Assembly (NCBI RefSeq): GCF_019393635.1
Contig: NC_057863.1
Coordinates: forward strand, 639,864,306 to 639,928,305
Reading direction: 5' to 3'
From: Dromiciops gliroides
Taxonomy: Eukaryota; Chordata; Mammalia; Microbiotheria; Microbiotheriidae
DNA length: 64,000 nucleotides
In this document: positions 34,901-41,334 of the stretch, piece after piece
Position numbering within the stretch: the first letter of the stretch is position 1
Layout: every line of letters starts with the position of its first letter
Translations under genes and position numbers: made by a program
The notes under the pieces: generated by a model
The model's database searches: none
What the model was told of the DNA's origin: nothing
What the model saw: only the letters and a program-made list of their open reading frames with translations

Positions 34901-37074
34901 CAAACAGGGTGAAGTGACTTGCCCAGGGTCACACAGCTAGTCAGTGTCTGAGGCTGCATTTGCACTCAGGTATGGCAGGAATTGGGGCATCAAGGTGGAT
35001 AGAGTACTGGTCCTGAAGTCAGGAGGACTTGAGTTCAAATCTGACCCCAGTAGCTATGTTCTACCTGCCCCCCACAGTGTTATGGGTCAGCCCCCCCCAT
35101 TTCCAGTTAACATGGGCCCGATTTCATAAAAGGATGTTTACTTCACAGATATAGCAAGAAGAAACGTACAAATGCCATTTCCCCCAGTACTCAGAGGCAT
35201 ACTCTCCCTCATCCCACCTGGGTCTCCAAGGGGAGGAGTGGGCTCCTAACTTAGCTCAGCTCCTGCATATAGCTGGTACCCCAAGTTCACTCCCAGACAG
35301 GACAGGACTGCCAGCTGGGTCCTCATGCTGATCTGGGCCCAGAAGGGCACTCCCAAAGGTCACTCCTTGCTCCTTGGGGCACCAGCATGAAGCAAACCTG
35401 GTGGGCTGCCCTAAAAACCCATCAATATTCAAGCCTTGGGGAGTTCTCCCCCTCTGAGGCCAGGGAGCCCTAAGAAAAGGCCTTGATCCCATTTGGACAC
35501 TTCATTTGTCCTTCTCTTTCCTTCTAGGTGAAGGGAGTAGAATCTCTGACCTTGGGAGCTTTGAAAGGTCAGGAGAGACACAGGTCACAAAGATAATGAA
35601 ATGCTATCCTCAATTTCAAGTGACTCCAAGGACAGTGAGGAGCGGGGTGGGGTAGTGGCTAGAGCCCTGGACCTGGAGCCCGGAAGACCCTAGTTCAGGC
35701 ACTAACTAGCTGGGTGACATTGGACTTTCCTCAGCTGTAAAATGAGAAAAACCATCCTCACGGGGTTCTTGGAAGGGTTAAATGATAGAAATGTGTAAAG
35801 TGCTTTGCCACCCTTAAAGCGCCACGTAAATTTAGTTACTATTACTTATCATTTCTTCTCCTTCTTCTTCTTTTTGTTTTCAAGGCAATGAGGGTTAAGT
35901 GACTTGCCTAGGGTCACACAGCTAGTAAGTGTCAAGTGTCTGAGGCTGGATTTGAACTCAGGTCCTCCTGAATCCAAGGCCAGTGCTTTATCCACTGTGC
36001 CACCTAGCTGCCCCTCATTTATTATTCTTAATGAGTCCAGGCAGGTTGTGAACTCCCACCAGCAATGACTTGTGTGCAAAGTGTGGTGTGAAGGGTCCCA
36101 TCTGGAAAAAGCATGAGCTGCTCAGTAAGAATGGGGGGATGTTGGGGGGCCGGAGGAGCTGATCCTGGTGCCCTGAGAATGTGAAAAGGAGAAAGGGGGA
36201 GGGGTCCAGCTGATAGGGAAGTAGGGAGAAGGAGGCAAGTTTGTACCCTTTTTGGGTTAAAAAGTGAAGACCTTTGGTAGTGGAAGCTTCGTGGGCCTCT
36301 GCAATAACTTTGTTCTGAGGAGAGTCCACCCAGAGACATAATCATACCCAACTTGTGTTATGACCTGGAGCCTCACCTTGGTTTTTTTTTTTTTGTTTTT
36401 TTTTTGTGAGGCAATTGGGGTTAAGTGACTTGCCCAGGGTCACACAGCTAGTAAGTGTTAAGTGTTTGAGGCCGGATTTGAACTCAGGTCCTCTTGATTC
36501 CAGGGCTGGTGCTCTATCCACTATACTACCTAGCTGCCCCCTCCTCTTGGGTTTTAAATGAACCAGCTTCAATCTTAGAGGCTTCCCCCAAATCTTTTTT
36601 TTGGATGACTCTGGATTTTTCCTGATTACGTTGGAATTTGGCAAGTCTTGCTTCTACCTAGAGACTCCCTTTGAAGAATGAGAATATAGCTCATGTCTAC
36701 ATAAAAGGTCTATCTTTGCAAGTTCAAATCTGGCTTCAGACACTTACTAGCTGTATGACCCTGGGCAAGTCACTCAACCTTGTTTGCCTCAGATTCCTCA
36801 CCTGTAAAATGAGCTGGAACAGGAAATGGCAAAACACTCCAGTATCTTTGCTGAGAAAACCCCAAATGGGTCAGGAAGGGTCATATATGACACAACACCA
36901 CCACTACCAATAATACCACCACCAACAGTGCCATTGTTATTTCCTTCTGTCTCTCTCCAGGCTCCCCTGCAAGTAAAGGAGACCATCCCAGGGATTCTCA
37001 ATGTCTTGGCCAATCTCAGAGAAAAGGACCATGGGGCCTTCCTGAACTGGAAAGGAGAGGTGGTCCCCTGGTAG
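20622..37074 (+). CDS. C-factor-type short-chain dehydrogenase/reductase, six coding exons, 253 aa
   Basis: Joining 20622-20762, 25158-25209, 25517-25704, 27149-27304, 32327-32437 and 36961-37074 gives an uninterrupted 253-residue protein. Every junction is GT/AG and the intron phases are 0,1,0,0,0. Seen: a Rossmann cofactor motif TGCSRGIG (residues 12-19), D65 after the third strand, NNAG (93-96), and the classical SDR catalytic set N118, S155, Y175 and K179 (YRIAK). PGWVKTDMGG (205-214) and a C-terminal FLNWKGEVVPW are typical of vertebrate C-factor/C-signal-like SDRs. The length is normal for a classical SDR. R16 and R41 (just after the second strand) suggest NADPH preference, which is inference. 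There is no signal peptide or membrane segment, so it is probably cytosolic; the substrate is unknown. The name rests on remembered similarity to the bacterial CsgA-like C-factor family and not on a search. The ATG at 20622 is the first ATG downstream of a GC-rich promoter-like segment and precedes the cofactor strand by the usual few residues. Confidence 0.9.
21196..21240. repeat. (GT)n microsatellite
   Basis: About 22 uninterrupted units in SDR intron 1. Confidence 0.95.
22250..22425 (+). mobile_element. MIR-like CORE-SINE
   Basis: gtcttgggcaagtcatttaacctc, cctcagtttcttcatctg and gatgagctccaaggtcccttccag in order. Confidence 0.75.
22779..22934 (+). mobile_element. SINE type A
   Basis: Diverged start (gtagctagatggggtagtgg). 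Duplication gaaataagaagg / aaaataagaaagg. Confidence 0.85.
22975..23400 (+). mobile_element. MIR-like/type B SINE split by a DNA transposon
   Basis: tRNA-like part at 22980-23060, then cctcagtttcctcatctataaggtggg. The tail resumes after the hAT-type insertion with gatcaaataaaataacaggtataaagc. Confidence 0.65.
23135..23318 (+). mobile_element. Non-autonomous hAT-type DNA transposon, 184 bp
   Basis: Terminal inverted repeats CCAGCTTCTTAAA... and ...TTTAAGAATCCCTGG, with an 8-bp target duplication TGTAAATC / TGTAGATC (23127-23134 and 23319-23326), as expected for hAT elements. It contains gtgggtc...ggggtca, typical of small Charlie/Tip-like elements. No transposase. Confidence 0.85.
23401..24049. 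other. Unique intronic sequence
   Basis: No repeat or coding signal recognised in about 650 bp. Confidence 0.35.
24050..24171 (+). mobile_element. Diverged SINE type A/B
   Basis: gcagctaagtggtatagtgg with a short middle and cagttaaccctctttgcc; older than its neighbours. Confidence 0.75.
24353..24507 (+). mobile_element. SINE type A
   Basis: Duplication gatagagtcagtctgg / gacagaatcagtctgg, with several mismatches, so moderately old. Confidence 0.9.
24557..24617 (-). mobile_element. SINE type A, extreme 5' truncation
   Basis: Only the last ~45 bp of the SINE plus its tail. Flanked by gagggtctct (24546-24555 and 24619-24628), so it is a true truncated insertion and not a decayed copy. Confidence 0.88.
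24964..25137 (+). mobile_element. SINE type A head fused to an older SINE tail
   Basis: Young head (ggggcagctaggtagcacagtgg...) followed by cctcaactgtaaaaatgagc. Part of the middle is missing. It ends close to the exon 2 acceptor. Confidence 0.7.
25158..25209 (+). CDS. SDR gene coding exon 2 (residues 48-65)
   Basis: A 52-bp exon after a CCCCAG acceptor; the donor is G|GTGAGT, phase 1. It encodes ELQQLKEQHENLRVLQL and splits the codon of D65. The helix followed by 'LRVLQLD' fits the SDR segment leading to the adenine-contacting acidic residue. Intron 2 is only 307 bp. Confidence 0.88.
25517..25704 (+). CDS. SDR gene coding exon 3 (residues 65-127)
   Basis: 188 bp after a pyrimidine-rich CCCCCCAG acceptor; the donor is AAG|GTGAGG. 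It carries LNCLINNAGI (the structural NNAG motif) and YETNTVAQ with the catalytic-relay asparagine N118. Confidence 0.92.
25938..25966. repeat. (CA)n microsatellite
   Basis: About 14 units in SDR intron 3. Confidence 0.95.
25993..26148 (+). mobile_element. SINE type A
   Basis: Full length in SDR intron 3, with an (AAAAC)n tail; preceded by a similar aaacaaac run. Confidence 0.9.
26480..26680 (-). mobile_element. Old MIR-like SINE, antisense
   Basis: gaggaagtggaaattcgggatagtgacttgcccaaggtcac ... gatctgaactcaagg. Confidence 0.5.
26861..27096 (+). mobile_element. SINE type B, near full length
   Basis: Runs from ggggcaattaggtggtgcag through tggcaaaccactctagtatc to gagtcagatacaactgaac. It ends about 50 bp before the exon 4 acceptor. 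Confidence 0.88.
27149..27304 (+). CDS. SDR gene coding exon 4 (residues 128-179)
   Basis: 156 bp, phase 0 at both ends; acceptor CCCAAG, donor AAG|GTAAGG. It encodes AFLPLLRKAA, then AAIINVSSQSGS with catalytic S155, then VYPYRIAK with Y175 and K179. A loop of about 19 residues separates serine and tyrosine, slightly longer than the usual 12-13, as in other C-factor-like SDRs. Confidence 0.92.
27470..27660 (+). mobile_element. MIR-like CORE-SINE
   Basis: gtttgaatcctgcctccac, cagatcacctcacc, and caaggttgttgtgagactcaaatgagat. Confidence 0.7.
27690..28130 (-). mobile_element. Two antisense MIR/CORE-SINEs back to back
   Basis: 27690-27955 contains ttacagatgaggaaactgaggcagacgg and a tRNA-like end. 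27960-28130 repeats the pattern in older form. Confidence 0.65.
28150..28870. other. AT-rich island in SDR intron 4, unassigned
   Basis: About 700 bp of AT-rich, apparently non-repetitive sequence in an otherwise GC-moderate, SINE-packed intron. No open frame. Confidence 0.35.
28873..29090 (+). mobile_element. Old tRNA-SINE with MIR-like tail
   Basis: ggggcagctaggggacatcatgg ... ctgtaaaatggaataatcatagtacttacc ... ccctatataaatgctagg. Confidence 0.7.
29138..29560 (+). mobile_element. SINE type C with expanded internal microsatellite
   Basis: The tRNA-like head ends ccttaaacatcctggtcctg. A hexamer array occupies the place of a normally short linker, then cttgccactggactcagatggctccggagg follows. 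Confidence 0.8.
29281..29443. repeat. (CTCTAT)n microsatellite
   Basis: About 27 hexamer units, nearly perfect. Read in frame it gives poly-(Ile-Glu) or Leu-Ser artefact peptides. Confidence 0.95.
29738..29888 (+). mobile_element. SINE type A
   Basis: Duplication ttaattaatttgttttt on both sides (29721-29737 and about 29891-29907). Confidence 0.9.
30139..30320 (+). mobile_element. SINE type A with a chimeric 5' end
   Basis: Duplication AGTACCTACTATGT / AGTACCTACCATGT (30125-30138 and 30321-30334). Between the first copy and the SINE start lie ggggcagtt and a ~21-nt piece identical to the 5' flank of the SINE at 29738. Confidence 0.85.
30321..30680 (-). mobile_element. L2 3' region, antisense
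   Basis: gtgctgggcactgtgctaagtgctgggg and ggcccctgccttcaaggacc; contains a short (TGTA)-rich stretch at 30430-30500. Confidence 0.65.
30690..31080. mobile_element. SINE type C antisense plus type B sense fragment, copy B of the composite
   Basis: 30690-30959 is type C on the minus strand. 30960-31080 is a type B fragment. Order and junction match 3475-3070 of copy A. Confidence 0.65.
31081..32180 (-). mobile_element. L2 reverse-transcriptase remnant, copy B of the inverted duplication
   Basis: Minus strand frames at 31632-31868 and 31216-31677 encode the same peptides as copy A (LLYADDSQL, GVVLDCLLSL); differences appear only past residue 140 of the second frame. L2-like sequence continues to about 32180, beyond the near-identical part. 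Confidence 0.8.
32327..32437 (+). CDS. SDR gene coding exon 5 (residues 180-216)
   Basis: 111 bp; acceptor CTCCCAG, donor AAG|GTGAGT. It encodes TALNMITCCLAADL and SLEPGWVKTDMGG, the conserved PG segment that closes over the nicotinamide. An antisense L2 element ends roughly 150 bp upstream of the acceptor. Confidence 0.92.
32438..33740. other. First part of SDR intron 5, mostly unique
   Basis: No coding signal. 33000-33130 resembles an antisense MIR (tttactgatagggaaactgaggcc). 33130-33740 shows nothing recognisable. Confidence 0.4.
33744..33893 (-). mobile_element. SINE type A, antisense, inside an L1 tail
   Basis: Full length; separates 33690-33743 from 33894-34270, both antisense L1 3' UTR. 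Confidence 0.88.
33894..34270 (-). mobile_element. L1 3' end, antisense
   Basis: gagttccaaatttttctccttcacc ... ccacattggtcatgttgtgaaagg ... gttcttctggttctg. Confidence 0.75.
34271..34780. other. Unassigned stretch in SDR intron 5
   Basis: A 125-codon minus strand frame (34267-34644) has no recognisable domain and is probably chance. Confidence 0.3.
34781..35060. mobile_element. SINE type B antisense (34781-34975) and SINE fragment sense (34983-35055)
   Basis: ttgttgttgttcagtcattt and ttttacagacgaggaaactgaggc mark the first; ggtggatagagtactggtcctgaagtcagg the second. Confidence 0.65.
35061..35640. other. Unassigned, possibly LTR-like
   Basis: tgttatgggtcag near 35079 resembles the start of the LTR at 37719, but a matching right end and target duplication could not be seen. 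Confidence 0.25.
35641..35850 (+). mobile_element. MIR-like CORE-SINE
   Basis: gtggctagagccctggacctggag ... ctcagctgtaaaatgagaaaaacc ... aaagtgctttgccaccctt. Confidence 0.75.
35861..36014 (-). mobile_element. SINE type A, antisense
   Basis: Full length; abuts the 3' end of the MIR-like element. Confidence 0.88.
36015..36380. other. Unique sequence in SDR intron 5
   Basis: Overlapping minus strand frames of about 105 codons show no recognised domain. GC-moderate. Confidence 0.35.
36381..36540 (-). mobile_element. SINE type A, antisense
   Basis: Long T-run interrupted by G; flanks ctcaccttggtttt / ctcctcttgggtttt. Confidence 0.88.
36715..36900 (+). mobile_element. SINE type B, 5'-truncated
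   Basis: agttcaaatctggcttcagacac to aaaaccccaaatgggtcagg, ending about 60 bp before the exon 6 acceptor. Confidence 0.75.
36961..37074 (+). CDS. SDR gene coding exon 6 and stop (residues 217-253)
   Basis: Acceptor CTCTCCAG; encodes APLQVKETIPGILNVLANL...GAFLNWKGEVVPW and ends with TAG at 37072-37074. In this subfamily the last exon carries the 'V.ES..G....L..L...D.G.F..W.G...PW' tail, which is seen here. Confidence 0.92.
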   Translation, partial: APLQVKETIPGILNVLANLREKDHGAFLNWKGEVVPW

Positions 37075-37313
37075 TCCTGGCTGCCCCCACCCTGGGGAGG
37101 GGGCCCCATTACTCCTTTAGCCCCACCTAACCCCTTCCCCACTGAGTCCCACAACTCCATGGAGCCATTCACTCCCTAGAACTTTCCAATCCCTGGCTCC
37201 ATCTTTACTTTAGCCCCCCTCACTCACTGACCCCCAGGTCCCAGTGTCCCCCTTGTCCTCATCATTCCCTCTATTCCATCAACCTCTGGATTTAGGATAC
37301 TTGAGGCATCCTG

Positions 37314-37319
37314 ATTAAA
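37314..37319 (+). terminator. Candidate poly(A) signal of the SDR gene (ATTAAA)
   Basis: ATTAAA lies 240 bp after the stop codon, with a GT-rich tract (gtgttgttggtttttt) about 20-40 bp downstream. It is the first plausible signal after the coding exon. Confidence 0.5.
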
Positions 37320-37433
37320 CAAACAAACAAAAAGGAAATGTGTTGTTGGTTTTTTCCCCCCAGTACAAAATTGAACTCTGAGTCAGTTCTTTCAATATTT
37401 GTAGTTTCAGGAAAGTTAATGGAAGGTAATCTC

Positions 37434-37600
37434 AGGGACAGCTAGGTGGCTCGGATAAAGCACCGGCCCTGGATTCAGGAGGACCTGAGTTCAAATCCAG
37501 CCTCAAGCACTTCACTAGCTGTGTCACCCTGGGCAAGTCACTTACCTCTCATTGCCCTGCAAAATAAACAAACAAATAAATAAAAGTAAAAATAAAAATA
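37434..37600 (+). mobile_element. SINE type A
   Basis: Duplication aaggtaatctc on both sides; a few bases are missing in the head (gtggctcggataaag). Confidence 0.9.
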
Positions 37601-37718
37601 AAAGGTAATCTCCTGAAGTAGATGTGGGCCTAGCCTGGTGCTGCTTCTTCTGCCCTGTACAAGCCAGGTGGAGAGAATGCTTTCTGACTCCAAGTCTTGC
37701 CTTAAACACTTTCCTAAC

Positions 37719-38434
37719 TGTTATGGGCCCAGAGCACCCCAGAAGTTCTCTGGGGCACATCAAAGAACCTTCTCCTTGAGAAACTAAACCAAAGGATAGA
37801 CACACCTAGAGATAAGTGGAACTGGATAGCTATGGAGCTAGCTCCAGTACCACCACCCTTCATTCCAGTCTCCCTCACCCCTGGGGAGATAAGATTAGGT
37901 GTGGCTGCTGCCTTTGTGGCCTGAGGAGCAGAGAGATGGTCACCCTCACCCAACTCCTCCAGCCACCACCAGTGGGGGATGGTCCTCCCTCAATAAGGAA
38001 GTCAGATGGTCATCCCATCAGTCGTCTATAAAAGTACCTGCCTGTTTCCTGCTCAAGGAGATTGGTATCTCAGAGTCATGCTCTGTGTCACGCCTTCTCC
38101 CCATGAGAAGTCCAAGGATTTCTCTCTTGGTTTCCCTTCCCCAGTCCCTAAAAAACTATTATCTCATTCTATTGGATTTGTGTGCAAGAGGGTGTAATTC
38201 TTTTTTTTTTTTTTTAGTGAGGCAATTGGGGTTAAGTGACTTGCCTAGGGTCACACAGCTAGTAAGTGTTAAGTGTCTGAGGCCGGATTTGAACCCAGGT
38301 ACTCCTGACTCCAGGGCCGGTGCTCTATCCACTGCATCACCTAGCTGCCCCGGTGTAATTCTTTCAAGAGGAATTCCTAAGAATCCCCACCTGAACCTCA
38401 AATCCAAACCCCCTACCCTATTTCCCCCACAACA
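37719..38434 (+). mobile_element. Solo LTR (class I ERV-like), interrupted by a SINE
   Basis: Bounded by TGTTATGGG ... CCCACAACA (inverted ends) with a 4-bp duplication TAAC (37715-37718 and 38435-38438). A TATA box TATAAAA sits at 38027-38033. The SINE at 38204-38351 splits it, leaving about 555 bp of LTR proper. There is no internal region. The SINE shows that the LTR is the older insertion. Confidence 0.8.
38204..38351 (-). mobile_element. SINE type A inside the solo LTR
   Basis: Duplication ggtgtaattcttt (38191-38203 and 38352-38364), perfect. Confidence 0.92.
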
Positions 38435-38438
38435 TAAC

Positions 38439-39039
38439 TTTTTGACTCTGGGCAAGTTCCTTCATCTCCTGTCCCCTCCCTCCCTTCTTCCTCCTCTTCC
38501 TCTTCCTCCTTCTCTTCTTCTCCTCCCTCCCTCCCCCCACTGTAAAAGGGCAATAATAGTAGTACCTGCTTCATAGAGTTGTTGTGAAGCATATGCAAAA
38601 CTCTATTTTGACATGGCCAAATAATCATTCAAAAGGGATGGGGTTTGACTCTAGGGGCTTTGAGCTGGGCAGGCTGTTTTCTAGCCTCCTCACCTTAAAT
38701 ACTGGATTTCCTTATGAGCACAGACACTCCCTGAGGGGTTGCTCCCACCACCAAACTGTCTGGGAACCTCAGGCCTGTGACTCTTTACCTCCCCGCTCCA
38801 AAGACAATGATCATGACTGCTCCCTCCCCCATATCCCAAAAAGTCCCAGGAGGGAAGATGGAGTGGTTTGTTCTCATAATACAGAAGAGGAGACTGAGGC
38901 ACACACAGGAAGTTAGTGGTGGGACCGACTCAAGATTTCTGGTTTCCAGAGCATGGCTTTTCCCCTTGCATGAGGGGGCCCCCTGCATAAGTCCTGAAGG
39001 GCTCTGTGCCTCCACGTGTGTGAGGATGGTTTCTAAACT
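38439..39039. other. Unique sequence between the LTR and the decayed tandem repeat
   Basis: Holds a (CTCCTT)-rich pyrimidine run at 38475-38536 and an antisense MIR scrap near 38880. No coding signal. Confidence 0.4.
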
Positions 39040-39665
39040 GGTCCCTTCTCTCCTTCTAGACCAACACCCCTCAGAGGTTTCCCCTTGCCTGGTACACCCC
39101 CTCAGAGTGAGCCCCAAGCTGGACCCCAACCCCGGGACCATCCCTGACCTCAGTCCTCAGGTGAACCCCGACCCTGGACCCTGATCACAGCCTGAGCCTC
39201 GATCCTTGCCCCAAACTGAGTCATGAACCTTAACTTGATCCTAAACCTTGACTCCAGATTGGACCCCACCTCGGTCCTCGATCTTGGCCCCAGACCCAGC
39301 CTTGATCTTGGCATAATCCCTGATACAGCCACAGACAGACATCTTTGGTCACGGTCTAGGTCTGAACCGCCAACTTGACCCCAGAGTAAACCCTGCCGCC
39401 ATCTTAACACAGGCTGACCCTGTGCCCTGACCCCAGACCCTGTATGAGCTTTTCCTATCGTCACGGCTGAGTGCTGATCCTGGGCACAGCCCCCCAAAAA
39501 CCAGCCCCAGCCCAAACCACAACCTCATGCCCAACCCTAAACTGAGCCCTGACCTTGGCTCCAGACTCAGCGCCCCTCTGACCCTGCCCTTGGCCATTAA
39601 CTGAGCACAGCCTGACCCCTGACCTCAGGCTGACACTTAACTCTTGGTCCATCCCTACACTCGGT
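39040..39665. repeat. Decayed short-period tandem repeat (CCTGACC / CCTTGATC-like)
   Basis: Phrases such as 'ccctgaccccagaccctg', 'cctcgatccttgcccc' and 'ccttgatcttggc' recur with a period of roughly 12-18 bp and heavy divergence for over 600 bp. The stretch is CpG-poor in contrast to the island that follows directly. Open frames across it are composition artefacts. Confidence 0.5.
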
Positions 39666-39736
39666 CCTGATCTTGGCGGGCTATGGGGCAGGGAGGAGCG
39701 CTCTGGGCAGCACCTGCTGCGTGTCTCCAGGCTCGA

Positions 39737-40122
39737 CCGCGAGAGGGCGCTGTGCTGGGACTCCTGGCCGGCCTCTGGGTATCAGCATGGTGTTTCTCCA
39801 GCCCTGGCCGCGGGGTGGCGCTGGGCGGAGGCTCGCGGAAGGCGTCTTGGAGCTCCGCGTGGTGTTTCTTCGGGCCCGGCCGCGGGGGGGCGCTGTAAGG
39901 CCTTGGGTCCTCGCTGGTCTCCAGGCCTGGCAGCGCGGGGTGGCGCTGTGCTGGGACTCCGGACCAGCCTCAGGAATATCCGCATGGTGTTTCACACTCC
40001 AGCCGTGGCCTGAGGGGAGCTTGGAAGGCCTCTGGTCCTCGCTGGTTTCCAGGCCCGGCCGCGCAGGGCGCTGCGGGGCCTCTGTTCTGGGTTTCTCCCG
40101 ATCTGGCCGCGCGGGGGCGCTG
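39737..40122 (+). repeat. Tandem array with six CTCF-like cores
   Basis: A degenerate repeat with units of about 50-126 bp. Each unit has a phrase like 'gcctctgg/tcctcgctggtctccaggcctggc' and a core close to CCGCGNGGNGGCGCTG. Cores lie at 39737-39752, 39808-39823, 39880-39895, 39933-39948, 40059-40073 (one base shorter) and 40107-40122, all on the + strand. The first (CCGCGAGAGGGCGCTG) agrees well with the CTCF consensus CCASYAGRKGGCRSY. Binding is inferred. Confidence 0.6.
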
Positions 40123-40205
40123 CGCCACCGGTGCGGCTCACGGGAACGTTCGCGCGGCGGAACCTTTGGGCCGCAGCTTCGCACGAGTCTATTTCACCGA
40201 GGAAC

Positions 40206-40214
40206 CCGGAAGTG
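40206..40214 (+). promoter_or_regulatory. AURKAIP1: ETS/GABP (NRF-2)-type site CCGGAAGTG
   Basis: A perfect CCGGAAGTG core inside the CpG island. Such sites at the start of transcription are characteristic of genes for mitochondrial ribosomal proteins, which fits AURKAIP1/mS38. Confidence 0.5.
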
Positions 40215-40869
40215 CCTTGAACGAGGCGGCAGGATGGTCAGTTTGGGGAGAATGTCCCACAGTCTGAGGCCAGCGGGGTTTTTGGGAGGGGGAGTCGCAA
40301 CCCCGAGGCGGGGGCTGGAGGTGGGAAAGGCGGGTTTGATAAAGAGAGAGGGGCGGCCTGCGGCGGGGGTGGGGGGCCGTAGGGCCCGGGCGGCGTCGCT
40401 TTGGAGGGGTCCCCTCACTCCTCCCTTCCCCCGGCCCCCTCCCTTCCTCTTCTCCTCCTTCTTTAGCCTGCCCGGATTTAGGTGGGGCAGAAGAAAAAGG
40501 GTGAGGATCCCCCTCCCCCTCCCCCCGGGTCCAGGCAGCCTTCCTGGAGGAGGTGGCCTTGTGCCCCCCCTCCCCCCGCCCAAGGGAAAGCCAGGGGAGA
40601 TTTCACCCTCGAGGAGGAGCGCTGGAAAGCTGCTGGGGGCATCGGGCCCTGGCCCCCCGCTGGGGCAGGCACAGTCTGGACCCTGCCTCCTGGGGAGGGG
40701 GAGGGGGGAGGGACTGACCCAGGAAGCGCCCCTCCCCCAACCTGGGCTCCAGGCCTGGACCTGGACTAAAGGGGCCCGGGAAGGGGGAAAGGGGAGATCC
40801 TCCTCCTCATTCTTCATGTTTGAAGCCTTGGGGTGGGGGCTGTAAGGAGCTGGACAGACTTAGTCCTTG

Positions 40870-41045
40870 TCCCGTGAGAATCATTGTAATAGCTAAAGCA
40901 CCGGCCCCGTGTGCTAAGCCCTGTCCTCATAACAAGCCTGGGAGGGAGGTGCTATGATTGAGGGAACTGAGACGGACCGAGATGTAGTGACCTGTCTGGG
41001 GCTGGATTTGAACTCGGGTCTTCTGACTCTGTACCCTTAGCACTC
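40870..41045 (-). mobile_element. Old MIR-like SINE, antisense
   Basis: ctcataacaagcctgggagg ... gaactgagacgg ... gctggatttgaactcggg. Confidence 0.55.
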
Positions 41046-41064
41046 TTTGAGAATAGGTTGGAGG

Positions 41065-41173
41065 GAGGGGAGGCTAGGTGGTGCCATGGATAGAGCGCCG
41101 GCCCTGGACACTAGCTGTGTGACCCTGGGCAAATCACTTAACCCCAGTTGCCTCACCAAACCCCCCAAAAAAA
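41065..41173 (+). mobile_element. SINE type A with an internal deletion
   Basis: Duplication gaataggttggagg (41051-41064 and 41174-41187). About 50 bp between ccctgga and cactagctgtgtg is missing. Confidence 0.9.
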
Positions 41174-41334
41174 GAATAGGTTGGAGGCACTGGGGATCTC
41201 GAACTTGGGTAGGAGAAGACTCAGAGGAAGCTTAGCCTTGTTCTGCCAGAACCCAAAGCTGTGGGTAGAAGTTGAGAAGGGTCAGAGGGAGGGTGGAGGT
41301 CAGTGAGAAGCAAGGACAGCTGACCCCTTCCTCT

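Larger units (their letters stand above)
39670..40830 (+). promoter_or_regulatory. AURKAIP1: CpG island and probable promoter/5' untranslated exon region of AURKAIP1
   Basis: About 1.1 kb of very GC-rich, CpG-dense, SINE-free sequence, 1.3-2.4 kb upstream of the first AURKAIP1 coding exon. The exact untranslated exon and its donor could not be fixed. The ETS/GABP-type site at 40206 suggests transcription starts near 40200-40250. Confidence 0.7.

Noticed and set aside
37899-38576. 225-codon frame
   Set aside because: Runs from the solo LTR through an antisense SINE into a pyrimidine run; no coding signature.
39737-40122. CRISPR-like spaced repeats
   Set aside because: Eukaryotic nuclear DNA, degenerate units and irregular spacing; better explained as CTCF-like tandem sites.
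39673-40845. 390-codon open frame through the CpG island
   Set aside because: GC-rich composition keeps several frames open on both strands. It covers the CTCF-like repeat, shows no domain, and lacks exon structure.
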